From positions 441,764 through 505,763 of the forward strand of contig CAJJDO010000004.1 of NCBI GenBank assembly GCA_905183005.1: DNA of 64,000 nucleotides, given 5' to 3'. The notes below the pieces were generated by a model. The model was not told the origin of the DNA. It saw only the letters and a program-made list of their open reading frames with translations, and ran no database searches. The translations under genes were made by a program, and so were the position numbers. Within the stretch, counting starts at the first letter, position 1. Each line of letters begins with the position of its first letter. Shown here piece after piece: positions 24,503 to 35,424 of this stretch. This DNA is from Paramecium pentaurelia (lineage: Eukaryota > Ciliophora > Oligohymenophorea > Peniculida > Parameciidae).

Positions 24503-26921
24503 ATGATTCAAAAACCTCAAGATATATTGCTAAAGACTAATTATCATGAAATTAGTTTACTTCCTGGAAAACCAATTTATGAATATGAATTAGAAATTTA
24601 AAATTCTACTCCAGAATTAATTTAAGCAGCATTAAAAGCACATAAAACCATTTTATTAGAAATGCTTAGAAATTATATGAGTATTGATAATAAAATATAC
24701 TCTCCTAAAATAATAGATGGAATTGAAAAAGGATAATCAAAAATATTGGGAATAGATGAAATCAATTAAGAAGCATAACATATAGTTTCTATTAAATTAA
24801 TTGGTCGTTTAAGTGAAAATCACATAAGCAAGAATTAAATAATTGCTAGATTAATAAAATAAGTAGTTAGAAATTAATTCTAAATGGTTTCTATTGGGAA
24901 AATAGGTAGTAAACTTTTTTGGAATTAAAGAGCAATTAAATAAAAAGAAAACAATTTAGAAGTAAATATATTTATTTAATTCTTAGATTTGGCCAGGAGT
25001 AGAATGCATTTATTAAGCTAGTAATATATAAAATTTTAAACCTAAATTAATAATTGATTGTGCATTTAGAATACTTCGTTATAGATCTGTATTAGAAGAA
25101 TTGAATTTATAGAAACAAAATATTGATATTCTTATTGGTTAGATTGTGATGACTACTTATAATAAAAAGTTTTATTAAATATCTGGTATAGATGTTTAAA
25201 TGAATCCAAAATCTACATTTTTAAATGAAAATGGTGAAGCAAATACTTTTGAAAATTATTACAAAACAAAGTATAATTAAAATATTAATTCTAATTAACC
25301 TCTTTTAAAAGCAATTGTCAGAGGTAGAAGAGATTAAAATGAAAAAGAAATATTTTTAATCCCTTCTCTTTGTTAAATGACTGGATTAACTGATGAAATG
25401 AGAAATGTAATTAGATTTATATATTTTAGGATTTTATTGCTATGAAAAAGATATCAGAAATAACAAAACCATCTGCAGATGTAAGAATGAGAACTGCATA
25501 AGACTTTATTAAATAACTTTAAGATACTAAAATTATTAATAAAAAGGATAATTCATAAAAGGAACTATTGAATGAATGGGGATTAGAAATAAAAAAGGAT
25601 TGTGTTTAAATATAAGCTTATAAATTAGATCCTGGAAATATGTTAATGGGTGGAGAATTACGTTTAAATTTAGGAGATAGCAAAACAAATTTAGATAGAT
25701 AAACTTAAACTTAAATGTATTAAACTCCTACATAAAAATTACTATTGGGAATTATATATAATGTAAATTCAGGAGTATCAGCAATGAATTCTTTCATACA
25801 AAACTTTGATTTAGCTAGATAAGAATTTTAGTTTGATGTTTTTCTTTAACCACTAGTGATTAAAATGTATTAAGACAGAGAAGAAGAATTAGAAAGATTA
25901 TTACAAGGATTAAAGGCGGAAGCTGATTCAATGAATAATAAGATAAACTTTTTATTATTTTTGTTACCAGGATAAAAGAAAAAAGCAAGATTATACAAAG
26001 CTTGTAAAAGAATATCTATGGCCAAATTTGGTTGTGCTTCTTAAGTAATTATAGAAAAAACGTTAAAAAATAATACAAGATCTATTGTAAATAAGATTTT
26101 AATTTAATTAAATGCAAAAATAGGAGGAACTCCATGGGCATTAGATGGTATTCCTAGTATATTTACAAATTAACCGACAATGATTTGTGGAGTTGATATT
26201 TTTTAAAAGACTGGAAGAAAAAGTCAATTAGCCTTTTGTAGCACAATTAATAGATATTTTAGTAGATATTATTCTTAAGTTGTAACATCAGGTGAATTTT
26301 GTTAACATTTATAATAATGTTTGAAGGCTGCTTTAATTGCTTTCAAATAAGAATTATAAATTTATCCTAAGAATGTTATCATATATAGAGATGGAGTTAG
26401 TGATGGTTAATAAAAAACTGTATTAGGAACTGAATTACCATAATATAAACAAGCTTTAAAAGAATTAGAATTAAATGATATATCACTTACTTTGGTTATC
26501 TGTAACAAAAGAGTTTCTGCAAAATTCTATACTGGAGGTTAAGGTAGAGCAGAAAATCCACCTCCAGGAACTGTAATTGATAATAAAAACATTACGAATG
26601 AAGATTCTATGAAATTTTATTTAATCTCTTAATTGAGTAGATAAGGAACTGTTACTCCAACTCTCTATAAGGTTCTTTATTCAGATTTACCAGGTATTTA
26701 TATTTTATAATAAATAAGGTATTGAGTAAATGATTAAAATAATGACATTCAAATTATGTTGGTTGTTCTATAATTTTACAGGGTCTATCAAAATACCAGC
26801 ACCTGTTCGTTATGCACATTGTCTTTGTAATTTTATTGGAGATAATTATGATGATAAGGATAAAATAAAATTTCTACCGTAATAAGACTTAATTCTTAAA
26901 AAAGTGCTGTTTTATATTTGA
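24503..26921 (+). CDS. Piwi-clade Argonaute protein
   Basis: Three introns (24962-24986, 25407-25429 and 26694-26718) are removed to give 781 residues. A PAZ region (~180-330) precedes the MID/PIWI half. PIWI motifs are clear: TMICGVDIFQKTG (first Asp), NVIIYRDGVSDGQ (second Asp), LTLVICNKRVSAKFY and PGIEQMIKIMTFKLCWLFYN leading to GSIKIPAPVRYAHCL (catalytic His), so the slicer D-D-H set appears intact. Ciliate Piwi proteins bind small RNAs of the scan-RNA or siRNA pathways that guide genome rearrangement, silencing or heterochromatin; which class this paralogue serves cannot be told from sequence. The NEK kinase gene starts 29 bp after its stop, on the same strand. Confidence 0.95.
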
Positions 26922-26950
26922 TTAATATTATTGTATATTTATAATAATTG

Positions 26951-28063
26951 ATGATAAGGCCATTATCTGAATATGAATAATGTTACTAAGAAATTAAAAT
27001 AATTGGGAGAGGTTAATTTGGTAATAAATAATGATTAATCTTATAGGAATTGTTTATTTGATATAGGAAAAGTCAACTTTAAAAGAATTTGCAGCAAAAA
27101 AAATAAATGGAGAATGTTCCAATACAGAATTAGATATCTTATTAAAATTGAAACATCCAAATATCATTAATGTTTATGAATGCTTCAAAGATCAAAAATC
27201 AATTATTATTATTATGGATTATTGTTAAAGTACAAACTTATTAAATAAAAAATAGAGGGAGATCTATGGAATATTATTTAATATAGAATATTAGAAGGAA
27301 AGAATAGAGGATACACTTAGAAGGTAATTGAATAATGGCTTGTTTAATTACTTATGGGATTAGCTTGCATACATGAAAATAATGTTATTCATAGAGATTT
27401 GAAGAGTTCAAATATTTTAATTAAAGAGGATGGACAATTAAAGATAGCAGATTTTGGAGTAGCTAAAGTAATATAATAATTTATTACGAGATTTTATCAG
27501 AAGATAAAATGGCTAAGACAATTACTGGTAGTCCATTTTATTTATCACCAGAAATCAGTTAAGGTTAAGATTATACATACTCCTCAGATATATGGTCACT
27601 TGGATGTATATTATTTGAAATGTGTACATTGAAAAGAGCTTTTGACGGTGATTAATTTGATTAAGTACTTGATAAAATACAGCAACGAAAATTGTAATAG
27701 GAAATACTGATTTAGGATTAGATTGATCCAACACTTTCTGATAAAAGAACATATACTTCAGAATTAGTAAATTTAATTTAATCTCTTCTGAATGTAGATC
27801 CTTCAAAAAGACCCACTGCCAAAGAACTTTTAAGATCTTCTTATATAGCTAAAATTATGTTATAAAGTTTCGAAAAGAAAAGTGTTAAATAGAAGGATAT
27901 TCAAAAAATAGGTTAAGTCACTATGATGTAAAAAAAAGCACATGAAAAATATTAAAAATAAATGAGTTATGTTAAGTAACTTTTAGGAAACTCATAAGAT
28001 TCTATCAATGCATAATCTTAAGTTTGTGATACTATGTTTACAAAAAAATAAACAAGTATTTGA
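26951..28063 (+). CDS. NEK-family Ser/Thr protein kinase
   Basis: Three introns (27021-27046, 27230-27255 and 27468-27490; the last ends GAG) give 345 residues. The kinase domain occupies ~8-280: glycine loop IGRGQFGIVYL split by the first intron, AAKKI lysine, LKLKHPNIINVYE, MDYCQKGDLWNII, catalytic HRDLKSSNIL, DFGVAK, the activation segment TITGSPFYLSPE and SSDIWSLGCILFEM. The pattern GSPxYLSPE with SDIWSLGC is NEK-like. The ~65-residue tail is Lys/Gln-rich and may form a short coiled coil. NEKs are greatly expanded in ciliates and control cilium length and basal bodies. It lies between Piwi and RING genes on the same strand, with gaps of only 29 and 47 bp. Confidence 0.92.
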
Positions 28064-28110
28064 AACACTTTTATATAAATATTTCTTTAAATTGCAATCA
28101 ATTTAATTTA

Positions 28111-29118
28111 ATGAGCCATAGAAGACTTTCTCAAAATTATTCTGAAAAACTTGATACATCTGGAGATGTTGGTCTACCTGAAATTCAAGAAATCTCATAA
28201 TTATTTTTGAATTACTTATAGACTTAATCCATCACTGAATCAGAATGCTTATCAAAATCTAAACAATTTTTAAAGAGAATATAAACTGCAATTATCATTT
28301 TCACTTTTTATGAAGCAATTACATTTTTTAGTTGTTTGACTGTATTTATTATCAGTCTAGAATTCAAATTAATTTATATTACAATAGGATTATTTTTCAA
28401 ATTATTGACATTTACCTATCTAATATTTTAAGCAAATAAACAAATAAAGTATATTGGATTAAAATCTACAATCACTAGAAAAATATTCTTATATTTATTA
28501 AAATAGAATAAATCTATTGATTTAGAAAATAGAGTTGAAATAAAATTAATGGATTTAAATATAGCTACAAATTTAACATTTAAGTAGATACTTAAGGAAT
28601 TTATAAAATTACATATAAAATCAGTAATAAATGTCATAATTTTAACAATATTGATTTATGTGTTATATATAAGGTTCATTCTCTATGAATCTTATATTAA
28701 TTCATATTTAATTTACTCTGAATTTGCATTAATCACATTACCTCTTACACTAACTATCATAACCTTAAACCTTATACTATTATTCATCTTTATTAATTCC
28801 TTTATCAATCTTATTGACATAATAATTAGATTAATTATTAATATATGTATTTCATTTCCAAGAGTTATAAGATTCTTACTAATGATTTTCAGAATAAAAA
28901 AGAAAAATCATAATGTTTTATTGAAATATGTTCATCATTCATTTACACCAAAGGATATTTGTTCAATATGTCTATGTCCATTTTAAAAATAATGTATTTT
29001 GTTACCATGTAAACATTTCTTTCACATTAATTGTATTGAAAAATGGTTTTTTGCTAATAATTCATGTCCTATATGTAGAGCAAAAATTAATAATAATGAT
29101 GATAATTAATAAAAATGA
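28111..29118 (+). CDS. Multi-span membrane RING-H2 protein
   Basis: An intronless 335-residue protein. After a polar N-terminus (MSHRRLSQNYSEKLDTS) there are two hydrophobic segments at ~70-120, a basic loop, two or three more at ~190-270 (for example LTLTIITLNLILLFIF), then a cytosolic RING-H2 at the C-terminus: DICSICLCPFQKQCILLPC, KHFFHINCIEKW, SCPICRAKI. All eight zinc ligands (C3H2C3) are present. The arrangement resembles membrane E3 ligases acting in ER or endosomal quality control. The start is the first ATG after the NEK stop. No regulatory site is evident in the 47-bp spacer. Confidence 0.88.
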
Positions 29119-29330
29119 ACCTTAATTGTTAAATATTATTTACTATATTAATTAATTTTAATTATAATTTTAATGTAAATAAAACATAATTAAAATTTGA
29201 AATGCTTATATTTGAATCAAAATAAACTCAAATATTGATCAATTTATATTCATTCAATTAAACAATAACAATAAACAGGCATAATATAAATATTAGAATG
29301 AATAAAAATCAATTTTTATCATAAAATTTG

Positions 29331-29371
29331 ATTGGCTGATTTTTGCATCATTTGGATTTTTATCCTATATA
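29331..29371 (+). promoter_or_regulatory. Possible CCAAT and TATA-like elements upstream of H4
   Basis: An ATTGG (inverted CCAAT) at 29331-29335 and a TATATA stretch at 29366-29371 lie 85 and 50 bp upstream of the histone H4 ATG. In this AT-rich DNA the TATA match is weak evidence; the GC-containing ATTGGCTGA stands out more. Confidence 0.3.
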
Positions 29372-29419
29372 CAACCTCCACTTTTAAATTATATTAATTT
29401 CAATTCAAAATATACAAAA

Positions 29420-29728
29420 ATGGCTGGAAAATCAGGAAAAGGAATAGGTAAAGTAAGTGCAAAGAGACATGCAAGAAAACCAAACAAAGCTTCAATTGAA
29501 GGAATCACAAAACCTGCTATCAGAAGATTAGCTAGAAGAGGAGGAGTCAAGAGAATTTCATCATTCCTTTATGATGACTCAAGAAATGTTTTAAAGAGTT
29601 TCTTAGAGAATGTTGTCAGAGATGCTATCACATACACTGAGCATGCTAGAAGAAAGACCGTCACTGTTATGGATGTTGTTTACTCATTAAAGAGATAAGG
29701 AAGAACACTCTATGGATTCGGTGCATGA
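29420..29728 (+). CDS. H4: Histone H4
   Basis: An intronless frame of 102 residues counting Met. The fold region is nearly invariant (ITKPAIRRLARRGGVKRIS, SFLENVVRDAITYTEHARRK, TVTVMDVVYSLKRQGRTLYG). The TAA near the end is Gln in RQGRT, so standard-code translation stops ten residues early; the true stop is TGA. The tail AGKSGKGIGKVSAKRH keeps Lys at the usual acetylation sites but lacks the common SGRGKGGKG order and is one residue shorter than animal or plant H4; the end is GFGA instead of GFGG. It forms the nucleosome tetramer with H3. No H3 gene is adjacent, so it is not a divergent H3-H4 pair. Confidence 0.98.
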
Positions 29729-30514
29729 GTTTTATTTTCATTCAGAATTAATTAATTCTATTCATATATCTTCTTACATTTGGTGCCAATATTTTTATAT
29801 CCATTTTTTAATCTAAATTATTAAAATAAAAAATGTATAAAATATTTTATGAATATTTATTGAGAAATTGAATATGTGTATTGATAATATGGATTTAAAT
29901 TCTTTATTGAAATAATATATCAACTTTTTTATGATTGAATATTGAAACAAATCTTATATTATAAACAAATCAAAACATCTTTTTGATAATTATCCACTTA
30001 TTTCAATATTCCAAAACTATATATTTATTTATATCAATTCTAATATATTAAAAATCTATTTAATAGGATTTTATTTATTTTTATTAATCAAAAATTCCAA
30101 AAATTTATAATTGATATATACATTAAAGAATTATTGATTAGAGCAATTTTTAATTGATTAACAGAATTAATTTAAAGATTATATTTTTCATTTAAATAAA
30201 TCCTTTAATTAAAAATATTGTTAAATTATCCTAATAATAAATGGGGAGATGTAAAAACCTTGTTTTTAGTTTAGTAATATATATATTAATTATCCTTATA
30301 TAAATTATTAAGAGTAAATTTTAATCAAGAATTATATAATAGTAATATAGACAAGTATATAATAAATAATTCTTTTTTACAAAAGGAATAAGGTAGATTT
30401 TATAATATTGCTATTGAATAGTATTTAAATAAAAAAAGTATTATTTGGAAATATATTGCATGAAATTCGTGAAGAAAAAACAAAAAATTAATTTTTAATT
30501 AAATCTTTTTCAAA
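29729..30514. other. AT-rich intergenic interval between H4 and the ribosomal protein gene
   Basis: No ORF or RNA gene is convincing. It contains the H4 3' region and the promoter of the L26 gene. I see no obvious histone-type stem-loop immediately after the H4 stop. Confidence 0.4.
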
Positions 30515-30997
30515 ATGAAAACCCACATCGAAGTTTCAAGTTAAAGAAGAAAGGGCAGAAGAGCCTAATTAGGTGCACCATCAAACATTAGATATAAATT
30601 AATGAGTGCTCATCTTTCTAAAGATTTAAGAAAGAAATACAATGTTAGAGCATTGCCTGTTAGAAAGGATGATGAAGTAACTGTTGTTAGGGGTATAATT
30701 GTAAATTTGAGCATAGGCACACATAAGGGAACAAAGGGTAAAGTTTCATCAGTTTACAGAAAGAGATGGGTTATTCAAATTGAGAAACTCACCAGAACTA
30801 AAGCTAATGGTATATTAATAATTGTTATTGTAGGAATGCCATACTAAATCCCAATCAGACCATCATAATGCATTATCACAAAACCTTACCTTAATGAAGA
30901 CAGAAAATAATTGTTAGCAAGAAAGGCATCAGCCAAAGTATCAACAAAAGGAAAGGGTGAAAAACATACAACTGAAAGCACTAAGAAAGCTGATTGA
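30515..30997 (+). CDS. RPL26: Large-subunit ribosomal protein uL24 (eukaryotic L26)
   Basis: Two 24-nt introns (30693-30716 and 30810-30833) are removed to give 144 residues. The uL24/L26 signature is clear: RRKGRRAQLGAPSNIRYKLM, SKDLRKKYNVRALPVRKDDE, VTVVRGTHKGTKGKVSSVYR (KOW motif) and VIQIEKLTRTKANG. The family end, with Lys/Glu-rich RKASAKVSTKGKGEKH, is present. The protein binds 23S/28S rRNA near the exit tunnel. Both introns fall after the first base of a codon and each is a multiple of three with no in-frame TGA, so an unspliced message would still read through to the normal stop. The start is MKTHIEVSS, one of the earliest Met positions consistent with the family. Confidence 0.97.
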
Positions 30998-31080
30998 TTT
31001 ATTAAAATATAGAAGTACATTAGAAATATTCTTTTTTGTTTGCCACATATTTATTTATAAAAGTAATATATATTAATATT

Positions 31081-32321
31081 TCATTATTCATCATCTTCTA
31101 ACTAAAATCCATTAAATTTTTTTAAATTTTCTAAATTGGGAAAGTGTTTCTCAAAGTTTTTAGCTAAATTTAAGATTTTTGCTGCAACTTCTACTAACTA
31201 ATCTTAATCAACTTAAATAATTTAAGCAACATCTTTAATCTATTGATATAAATAAAATTATATACTTAACTATCAGCATTAAAAGTAGTTTCTAATTATT
31301 CAACTATTTTGAATGCAACAAATATTAAAGCAGCAGATAATAATGTATAATTATTCTTGCCACATATTTCATAATCATACAAAACCATTTTGGAAAGATA
31401 CAAACATAATTTTTTTAAATATTTGTAATTTTTCTCAAGTAATTTAGATTCAATAAAACAATTTGTTAGTATTAGATTGTACATATCATAAAGTGTTCCA
31501 CCAACTAGATCAAATCCAATAGTTTATAATATTTCACTTTCTCTTTTTTTTATTTAATCAGTTGTTAATTTTTTATGACCTATTTTTTCATAAACAACAG
31601 ATAATTTCATAGGATGAATTTCTTCATATTTTGCAGCAATAAACATAGATGTGACACCACATAAATGTAAATCAGATATTTCTAATTATTTTTCATTTTT
31701 TGCAAAATAGAAATCTAAAGTTCTCACTGCTACAAAAAATGTTTAATCAGTGCATTTATAAGAACAAAGTACTTCTACCATCCAATCAATCATTTTAGCT
31801 CTTAAATTACTAGGAATTGTATGATTTTTTAGAAATTCTAATGGTGTTGATTTTTTCTAAATAATTTTTATTGTTAAATACTTCTTATTCTTTTAAATAG
31901 AAAAATATTTCATCTGTGTAAAACTTTTACAGATTTTTATTTTCTTGAATAGTGTGATCAAATTTTGGCTTAAATGTAATATTCTATAATTCTTGAGGTA
32001 GAGTATAGAGTTTGGTTGTAAGTCCTTTGTGTTGGGGTACATTTTCTTTATCTTCCAATACATCCTGATTCAAAGATCTCTTTACTCTCTCTTAATTAAG
32101 CATTTTCCTTCTTAAGTCATTGTTACTACTTAGCATTGACTTATTGATTTATTGAGTGTCTTTGTTTTATACTTAATGGATTTACCTTCATTATACAACA
32201 TAGTTAGATTCTTTCTTACAGGGTCTCTGTTTTCTATATAGGTCTTAGTAATTCTTTTTAAAGGTTATTACTATTGATTTTCAGGAACTCCACTTAATGA
32301 TCTGTTGTACTTAATTTCCAT
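31081..32321 (-). CDS. Mitotic (A/B-type) cyclin
   Basis: Three introns (32160-32185 ending AAG, 31857-31881 and 31240-31265) give 387 residues. The cyclin box is recognisable at ~165-370: NLRAKMIDWMVEVLCSYKCT, TFFVAVRTLDFYF, LCGVTSMFIAAKYEEI, RESEILQTIGFDL. The MxxWMVEV and AAKYEE blocks are those of A/B cyclins; a second cyclin fold follows. The N-terminal ~60 residues contain basic and Gln-rich sequence with an RxxL-like degradation candidate (RRKMLN region), but no textbook destruction box. It should activate a CDK in cell-cycle control. The minus-strand gene starts 138 bp from the divergent kinesin ATG. Confidence 0.93.
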
Positions 32322-32459
32322 TATTTATTCGTTAAAATAATTAACGTCGCGCAAAATTAATTATAATATAAAATCCACAAAAATATATGAAATAAAAATA
32401 TTAATAAAAATAATCCATTTTCACTTTATTTTATAAAATAAAATTTATAAGTTCATTCA

Positions 32460-34843
32460 ATGAAATAAAACAATGGTTAAACTCCAAACAATGAAAACTT
32501 AAGAGTAGTTATAAGAGTCCGTCCACCAATGGCTAGAGAAATTCGTGATGGCAAATTCATTTCAACTGTTTAGGTTGCCCCAGATAATTTATAACTTTGC
32601 ATATTTGATTATCATGCAATAGAACTTGTTCCTGATGAAGATTTAGAATAATATGTATCTAATCCATCTAATTACACTCTCCATTAATTTACATTTGATT
32701 ATGTATATGATCAAGATAGTACATAAGAATAAGTGTATAATACTACAGCAGCATTATCAGTAGATTCAACTTTGCAAGGATACAATTCAACCATAATTGC
32801 ATATGGTCAAACTGGAACTGGAAAAACATATACAATGCATGGATTTAGTTTCAATCCTAATTCTGATTAATTAGGTATAATACCAAGATCTTTGCATAAT
32901 ATATTTAATCACATTCAAATGAAAAGTAATTCATCTACAACTTTTATGGTTCGAGCATCATATTTGTAAATATATAATGAAAACATTAATGATTTATTAA
33001 GAGATTCTCCAACATTGAATATAAGAGAAGATAAAAAGAGAGGAGTTTTTGTTGAAAATTTGTCAGAATGGGCAGTAAGAGGTCCAGCTGAAATATATTA
33101 ATTAATGCGTAAAGGTAATGCTAAAAGAGTGACAGCAAGTACTAGAATGAATGATACAAGTTCAAGAAGTCATGCTGTTTTCATAATTACAGTTGAATAA
33201 ATTGAAGAGAAAGTTGAAGGAAAATCTGCAAAAGTTGGTAAATTGAATTTGGTAGATTTGGCTGGAAGTGAAAGAGTTCGAGTAACAGGAGCTACAGGTT
33301 AAAGATTAGAAGAATCTAAGAAAATAAATTAATCATTGTCTGCTTTAGGAAATGTCATTGCAGCTTTAACTGAAAATAGAGGTGCTAAACCTCATATACC
33401 TTATAGAGATTCTAAAATAACAAGATTATTAGAAGATTCTCTTGGTGGAAATTGTAAGACTACTTTTATGGCCATGATATCACCAGCAATTGATGCCTTT
33501 GGAGAATCATTATCAACATTGAAATTTGCAAATAGAGCAAAAACTATTAAAAACACTCCAATTGTAAATTAAGATGGAGATCAAGGGGCTTTATTAAGAA
33601 AATATTAATTAGAAATTTAGAAATTAAAATAAGAATTAGAAGAGAGATCTAAGTAACCACTAGAAAATCTAGTTAATGAATTAGAAAAAGAAAAGCAAAA
33701 GGCTTTAGAAGATAAATAAGAAGCTTAATCTGCTTATGAATAAAGATCTAATGATTTATTTAAAGAAACTGAATTAAGAAAATAATTAGAAGAGAAGATT
33801 TCAGCATTAAATTCTTAAATGTTAGTAGGTGGATAAAAAATAGAAGAAACACCTTAATTTTAAAGTGCCTTAGAGAAGTAATAAAGATTAATAAGATAAT
33901 AATACCAAGAAAAATTAACAGAATTAGAAAAAGAAAGATAATCAATTGAAGAGGATAAAGCTTAAACAGATAAATATAAGCAATTATTATTAAAATAAAG
34001 AGATATTATGATAGCATTAACAAATAGATTAAATGATAGAGATGAAACTATACTTCAATTATAGGAAGAATTAGATGTTTATGAGAAATTATAAAAAGAG
34101 AATGAGGATTAACTTCATTTAAAGTAAATTAGATTAGAATAATTTGAAGAAATATTTTTGGAACATAAAATTGAAATTCCTTTAATGTTATAAAATCAAA
34201 AATAAAATAACAAAGAAAAGGTTGTTGATATTTAAAATGATTTATAAATCTAAAAACTGGAATCTATACCTGTATAAACTTTACATACTAATTAATAAGT
34301 CTAATCTGATGCTCTTATATCTTATGAACTTAAAAATTAGATTGAAATCAATAAATAACTCTAATTCGATATGAAATTAACAAGAATTGAATTAGAGAAA
34401 AGTAAAAATGAAATAGAATAATTGAAGAAAAAATAAAATTAAGAATAAACAACTTTGATTGAGAATGCAAGAAAATCAGTTGATAGAATATTAGAATAAT
34501 TAACTTCTGAATAGAGTGAATAAAACTTAGGGAATGTTGCTAAAGAATTAAATTAATTATAAAGAATGCTAAAGTAAGGCTTATAACCAATCAGAAATCA
34601 TGTTAAAGGTCAATACTCTTTTAGTAAATCAACAAGTGATTCTCCAAATAAAATAGTCTTAATAAATAAATAGAATGATTAAATGGCTAAATCAACAGGA
34701 TAATTAGTCAAATTAATGTAAATGAAACCATAACCTAAATAAAATTAATCTCCTGTCTAAAGGTATTTCATTTATATTAATATTTTAGTTCCAAACTGAA
34801 ATAAAAACAAAAATCAGTGGAAGATCTCTGGGGTTAAATTTGA
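32460..34843 (+). CDS. N-terminal-motor kinesin with coiled-coil stalk
   Basis: One 26-nt intron near the 3' end (34763-34788) is removed, giving 785 residues. The motor (~14-370) begins NLRVVIRVRPPMAREIRDG and contains the P-loop AYGQTGTGKTYTM, switch I NDTSSRSHAVF, switch II LVDLAGSERV, the relay segment NQSLSALGNVIAAL and LKFANRAKTIKN as neck end. A Glu/Lys/Gln-rich coiled coil follows for ~330 residues, then a basic Ser/Gln tail. Microtubule-stimulated ATPase activity should be intact. I do not assign a subfamily: sequence after switch I is compatible with several plus-end groups. The true start is MKQNNGQTPNNENLRV; earlier ATG codons are out of frame. Confidence 0.95.
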
Positions 34844-35082
34844 AAAAAGAATTTAAAATAAAAGTCTCTTTATTTTAATATAAAATATATGTATATATAA
34901 TAAATCTATTGCATCTCTAACATTTTCAAAGTCAATTTTGTTCATAAATTGTTTTAAATGAATTTTATTTTAATTTCATATCAAATAAAAATATCTAATG
35001 TCAATAAGATTTTAAATCAAAAGTAAATTTTACAACTCTATATTAATAGAAATTCTCATATTTAGATTATAGAACATTTTAA

Positions 35083-35424
35083 ATGTCAATTAATAAAACT
35101 TTTCTTAATTTAGCATCATCCTTCATTATATTATTATTCTTGATATTAACGATTCTGATTAGCAATTTTAATTTGATGGATTTCATCAAACTTCCTCATA
35201 TTGATTAATAATTCATTTTAGGTATTTTTAATTATCTATTCCCATATAAAATATTTGATTTCAATTAAGAATTGAAAATCCTTTATAATTTTAACTTCAT
35301 TTTTACTAAACATTAAGAGTGTATCAATTATTAAGTATTAGAGAGAATTATATAATTATTCATAAATAAAAATATTACTTAAAAATTAGATGATAAACTC
35401 ATGCTAATCCCTTTTCTTTCATGA
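35083..35424 (+). CDS. Possible small membrane protein (weak)
   Basis: An open frame of 113 residues starts MSINKTFLNLASS and has one strong N-terminal hydrophobic segment (FIILLFLILTILISNF), like a signal anchor. Its 3' end overlaps the stop of the succinyl-CoA ligase gene on the other strand by 26 bp. There is no homology that I recognise, and chance frames of this length are common when only TGA stops. The rest of the interval 34844-35082 shows nothing. Confidence 0.3.

Noticed and set aside
26694..26780. An 88-nt intron in the Piwi gene ending just before GSIKIPAP
   Set aside because: A 25-nt intron (26694-26718) leaves the conserved FKLCWLFYN segment of the PIWI domain in frame, so the longer intron would delete family sequence.
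29729..29800. Histone 3' stem-loop after H4
   Set aside because: No convincing inverted repeat of the animal histone type is visible.
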